Shown piece after piece: positions 7,726 to 9,974 of a stretch of 9,974 nucleotides of DNA (positions are counted from its first letter, which is position 1; each line of letters opens with the position of its first letter). The translations under genes were made by a program, and so were the position numbers. The notes beneath the pieces were generated by a model. That model did no database searches. It worked only from the letters and a program-made list of their open reading frames with translations, and was not told the origin of the DNA. Source of the stretch: NS-12 sp045403215 (GTDB lineage Bacteria > Nitrospirota > Nitrospiria > Nitrospirales > NS-4); the NCBI GenBank assembly GCA_045403215.1, contig JAXIOW010000173.1:1-9974 (forward strand). The letters are read 5' to 3'.

Positions 7726-8168
7726 TGGTAGTCCTTCAATAAAGTGGCCACATCCACAGGGGTCACGCGGCCATGCACGTCCTCGTCGATCATCACGGTC
7801 GGCGACACGGCGCAGTTGCCCGCGCAGTACACCTTCTCCAGCGTGAACCGCCCGTCCCGCGTGGTCTCCCCGAGACTGACGCCCAGTTTCTTTTCGAGTT
7901 CCTTGAGTACTCGTCCGCAATGGTTGGCGACGCACGACTCGCCTTGACAGATCCGCACGACGTGTCGGCCCGCAGCCTTGGTGCGCAAGTCGGGATAGAA
8001 CGACAGGACCCCGGCCACCTCTGTATCGGTCACGCCCAGCGCCACAGCGATCTCAGGGACTGAGGCCGGCGGGATATAACCCAGTTCGCCCTGCACAGCG
8101 AGCAGAGTCCTCAGGATATTCGGCGCGCTCCCGTCCGCCCGCCTCAGGATTTCGGTGATTCGACTCAC
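7722..8168 (-). CDS. fdsG: NAD-dependent formate dehydrogenase, NuoE-like gamma subunit (2Fe-2S)
   Basis: The 148-residue thioredoxin-like ferredoxin subunit carries one [2Fe-2S] cluster. The ligand pattern is C74-x4-C79 and C115-x3-C119 (CQGESC and CAGNC), the NuoE/FdsG signature. The N-terminal helical part (LLAVQGELGYIPPASVPEIA, 22-41) is the usual NuoE helix bundle. FdsG pairs with FdsB to form the NADH-dehydrogenase module of the enzyme. The start is a GTG at 8168-8166 that overlaps the stop of the DUF2231 gene (GTGA). GGGGGAG (8177-8183) lies 8 bp upstream and supports this start. A longer frame from 8315 would add 49 arginine- and glycine-rich residues without family similarity. Length is normal for FdsG. 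Confidence 0.93.
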   Translation of the reverse strand: MSRITEILRRADGSAPNILRTLLAVQGELGYIPPASVPEIAVALGVTDTEVAGVLSFYPDLRTKAAGRHVVRICQGESCVANHCGRVLKELEKKLGVSLGETTRDGRFTLEKVYCAGNCAVSPTVMIDEDVHGRVTPVDVATLLKDYQ

Positions 8169-8608
8169 GGCACCATCTCCCCCACCGGCACGTTCACGCC
8201 GGCGCCGAAGTCGTAGACCAGGCTTCCTCCGAAGTAGCTCGCGGCCGTAAGGATCACGATGCCGACGAATCCCATGGCCAGGTACAACGCGGGAATTTCC
8301 TTGATCAATTTCCATCGCATGAGAAGGCGAAGCGCAAGGAGGCCGATGAAAAAGAAAAGCGTCGCATAGCCGAGCGCCTCATGGATCTCCAGAACCGATT
8401 CGGGGATGCCCCTTTCTTCCACCATCTCTTCGGCCATGGCGCCCGTTCCCACGGCGGTGGCGGCCCCGAGGAGTCCCGCAATCAGGGTATAGAAGCCGGC
8501 ATCCTGGAAGTTCTTGTGGGGCCATCGCATGGCGATCAGATCGAAGATCACGCTGACGGTCATGAGCGCGATCGGAAAATGAACAACCATTGGGTGGATG
8601 GGGTGCAT
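8165..8608 (-). CDS. DUF2231 (COG4244-type) four-helix membrane protein
   Basis: The 147-residue integral membrane protein starts MHPIHPMVVHFPIAL, the hallmark of DUF2231. Four hydrophobic segments are visible at about 10-27, 38-58, 78-97 and 107-126. The C-terminal GGSLVYDFGAGVNV (127-140) is also typical. Histidines H2, H5 and H10 cluster at the first helix, and H76 sits just before the third. The family has no established function that I know of. As first gene of the operon, ending with a GTGA overlap into fdsG, it could anchor the formate dehydrogenase at the membrane or give it a quinone or heme connection, but this is speculation. The ATG at 8608-8606 is fixed by a perfect AGGAGGT 5 bp upstream. 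A further in-frame ATG at 8662 lies upstream of the predicted sigma-54 transcript start and can be dismissed. Confidence 0.85.
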   Translation of the reverse strand: MHPIHPMVVHFPIALMTVSVIFDLIAMRWPHKNFQDAGFYTLIAGLLGAATAVGTGAMAEEMVEERGIPESVLEIHEALGYATLFFFIGLLALRLLMRWKLIKEIPALYLAMGFVGIVILTAASYFGGSLVYDFGAGVNVPVGEMVP

Positions 8609-8613
8609 GGGCG

Positions 8614-8620
8614 ACCTCCT
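8614..8620 (-). promoter_or_regulatory. Shine-Dalgarno sequence of the DUF2231 gene
   Basis: AGGAGGT on the minus strand is a perfect anti-16S match 5 bp before the ATG at 8608. It decides the start of the first gene of the operon. It also lies just inside the very short leader predicted from the sigma-54 promoter. Confidence 0.85.
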
Positions 8621-8633
8621 AAGATTAAGTGAC

Positions 8634-8649
8634 AGCAACGATAGTGCCA
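8634..8649 (-). promoter_or_regulatory. Sigma-54 (-24/-12) promoter of the fds operon
   Basis: The minus strand reads TGGCAC-TATCG-TTGCT, preceded by C. The invariant GG and GC are separated by exactly 10 bp. It matches the sigma-54 consensus YTGGCAC(G)-N4-TTGCW except that the base after TGGCAC is T rather than G. The predicted start near 8623 gives a leader of about 15 nt that just accommodates the AGGAGGT ribosome site. The site is correctly oriented in the only long intergenic region of the window. An NtrC-family activator is encoded downstream in the same cluster. Sigma-54 promoters need such an activator, so expression should be tightly conditional. Confidence 0.85.
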
Positions 8650-8791
8650 GAGAGGAGAACACAGGTGCCCTTGGAATCAGATGTTATTTCGGTCAGTTAA
8701 GTTGGCCTGGGAATATCGCGGCCAGAACAGTAAAGGACGTCTGTAGAGAAATGCAACAGCGAGTCAAGACTGGCCTGTGGTGAAATAGGAC
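8650..8791 (-). promoter_or_regulatory. Upstream regulatory region with candidate activator-binding repeats
   Basis: These 142 bp between the sigma-54 promoter and the pyk stop contain no convincing gene and look more AT-rich than their surroundings. An imperfect direct repeat is present on the plus strand: AGTCAAGACTGGCCTG (8762-8777) and AGTTAAGTTGGCCTG (8695-8709). CTGT/ACAG half-sites form two loose dyads, ACAG-N10-CTGT (8727-8744) and CTGT-N11-ACAG (8741-8759). All lie about 70 to 155 bp upstream of the predicted start, the usual range for enhancer sites of NtrC-type activators. I see no hairpin with a T-tract that would end pyk transcription. Which repeat, if any, is a binding site is unknown. 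Confidence 0.35.
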
Positions 8792-9974
8792 TCAGGCGAT
8801 CGTGTGCAGTTTCATCAGATTGGTGCTGCCGCGTGTTCCGGCGGGTGCGCCCAGGAGGATGACGATGCGATCGCCGGATCCCGCAAGCTTCTCCTCTCGG
8901 AGCGAGCGCTCCAACTCGCGGATGAGTTCGTCGGTGTTGGGGATCGTCCGCATCGCGCGCGGGAGTACGCCCCAGTAGAGGGCCATGCGTCGCCGCACAG
9001 CGTCATGTGGCGTATAGACGACAATGGGCACCGGAGGGCGTTCTTTCGACAGCAGACGCGCCGTCGTGCCCGATTCGGTGAAGGCCACGACAACCTTGGC
9101 GCCGGTTTCACGCGCAGCCCGCGCCCCCGCGGCGCAGACCGCGGCCGGAAACGGCGTGGGCGAGGGAGCCTGAGCGGGGATCGGTGCCTGCTCCTGTCCT
9201 TGCTCGGTTGCCTCCACGATCCGCGCCATGGTCTCCACGGCTTCCACCGGATAGCGGCCGGCTGCGGTCTCGCCAGATAACATCACCGCATCAGTCCCGT
9301 CCAGGACGGCGTTGGCGACGTCGGAGGCCTCAGCGCGAGTCGGACGGGGGCTGGCCGTCATGGATTCCAGCATCTGGGTCGCCGTGATCACCAGCGTGCG
9401 GCTCTGGTTGCAAGAACGGATGATGTGCTTCTGGATCAGCGGCACCGCCTCTGGGCTCGTCTCAACCGCGAGGTCCCCGCGCGCGATCATCACCCCGTCG
9501 GAGACCGAGACGATCTCGTCCAGCCGCTCGACGGCCTCCGGGCGCTCAATCTTGGCGATGATGGCGGCTTCGGCCCCGTATTTCTCCATCCACTCCCGCG
9601 CCTTTGTCACATCCTCGGGGCCTCGCACGAAGGAGAGCCCCACATAATCCACGCCGTGCGAGAGGCCGAAGGCCATGTCCTCCCGGTCCTTCTCGCCGAA
9701 GGCAGGGGCTGAGACGGAGACCCCCGGCAGGTTCATGCCTTTATGCGGCCGGATCATCCCGCCGGTGACCACACGGCAGCGGACCGTCTGTTTGCTCGAC
9801 TCCTCGACGGCAAGTTCGAGCAGGCCGTCGTCAATCAGAATGCGGTCGCCTGGTTTCACATCAGCGGGCAGGCGGCTATACGTGACCGGGACAGTTCCGC
9901 CACGCGCTTCGACGTCTATGGTCAGAGTGATCGTTTGACCTGATTCGACGGCAATGGGGGCAGTGAGATTCCCG
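8792..9974 (-). CDS. pyk: Pyruvate kinase (partial, N-terminus outside window)
   Basis: The last 393 codons of a pyruvate kinase are present; roughly the first 80-90 residues lie beyond the right edge. The enzyme converts phosphoenolpyruvate and ADP to pyruvate and ATP in glycolysis. Visible parts are the end of the first barrel segment and the B domain (KPGDRILIDDGLLEL), then the barrel signature IIAKIERPEAVERLDEI with the catalytic Lys-Ile-Glu near 9553-9545. MIARGDLAVE and TATQMLES (metal and substrate sites) follow, then SGETAAGRYP. The C-terminal alpha/beta domain ends LMKLHTIA. The frame is open to the window edge; an internal GTG at 9859 is not a start because the homologous frame continues upstream. 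It is separated from the fds operon by about 180 bp and is probably transcribed separately, though read-through is possible because no terminator is visible. Confidence 0.96.
   Translation of the reverse strand, partial: GNLTAPIAVESGQTITLTIDVEARGGTVPVTYSRLPADVKPGDRILIDDGLLELAVEESSKQTVRCRVVTGGMIRPHKGMNLPGVSVSAPAFGEKDREDMAFGLSHGVDYVGLSFVRGPEDVTKAREWMEKYGAEAAIIAKIERPEAVERLDEIVSVSDGVMIARGDLAVETSPEAVPLIQKHIIRSCNQSRTLVITATQMLESMTASPRPTRAEASDVANAVLDGTDAVMLSGETAAGRYPVEAVETMARIVEATEQGQEQAPIPAQAPSPTPFPAAVCAAGARAARETGAKVVVAFTESGTTARLLSKERPPVPIVVYTPHDAVRRRMALYWGVLPRAMRTIPNTDELIRELERSLREEKLAGSGDRIVILLGAPAGTRGSTNLMKLHTIA

Noticed and set aside
3548..8168. Interpretation as part of respiratory complex I (nuoE-nuoF-nuoG) or an NAD-reducing hydrogenase
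   Set aside because: The large subunit has a complete Mo/W-bisPGD domain with the RVCHSATVTG active site and C-terminal dinucleotide-binding domain, and no hydrogenase or membrane nuo genes are present.
8738..8771. Sigma-70 promoter TTGACT near 8766 upstream of the operon
   Set aside because: The -35-like TTGACT has no acceptable -10 element at 16-18 bp (best is TACAGA), whereas the sigma-54 site is near consensus and better placed.
8598..8783. Small plus-strand open frame (61 codons) covering the intergenic region
   Set aside because: It has no convincing ribosome site, no recognisable similarity, and starts inside the DUF2231 gene. The same DNA is better explained by the sigma-54 promoter and upstream sites.
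8740..8791. Rho-independent terminator after pyk
   Set aside because: Short complementary stretches exist, but no stable stem followed by a T-run was found on the minus strand.

Overview
The window is GC-rich bacterial DNA in which every convincing gene lies on the minus strand, so it is read from high to low coordinates. It holds the 3' part of a pyruvate kinase gene (pyk), an intergenic control region of about 180 bp, and a tightly packed cluster. In transcription order the cluster is: a small DUF2231 membrane protein, the three subunits of an NAD-linked molybdenum/tungsten formate dehydrogenase (fdsG, fdsB, fdsA), a PfkB-family sugar-phosphate kinase, a tandem-domain universal stress protein, a sigma-54-type response regulator, and the start of a PAS-domain protein (probably its histidine kinase) that runs off the left edge.

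The first six cluster genes are joined by five consecutive 4-bp stop/start overlaps (GTGA or ATGA), so they almost certainly form one translationally coupled transcription unit. About 15 bp upstream of the strong Shine-Dalgarno sequence of the first gene is a near-consensus sigma-54 promoter (TGGCAC-N5-TTGCT). The unit is followed by an NtrC-family activator and a PAS protein, so the cluster seems to encode its own sigma-54 activator. The regulator pair is set off by a 51-bp gap that carries a possible sigma-70 promoter. This fits a low constitutive supply of regulators controlling an inducible metabolic operon.

Functionally, FdsG (2Fe-2S), FdsB (FMN, NADH site, 4Fe-4S) and FdsA (iron-sulfur domain plus Mo/W-bisPGD catalytic domain with an active-site Cys) should couple formate oxidation to NAD+ reduction, or CO2 reduction with NADH. 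FdsA is unusual: the His-Cys3 [4Fe-4S] site normally found after the N-terminal 2Fe-2S domain has lost all four ligands. The combination of formate dehydrogenase with a PfkB kinase and a Usp protein suggests an energy-limitation or redox-stress module. The pfkB-usp pairing resembles the one in the mycobacterial dormancy regulon.

The taxon cannot be fixed from this window. The gene content and base composition would suit a free-living chemolithotroph or facultative anaerobe such as Nitrospirota, NC10 or a deltaproteobacterial relative; this is a low-confidence inference. No RNA genes, mobile elements or CRISPR arrays were seen.
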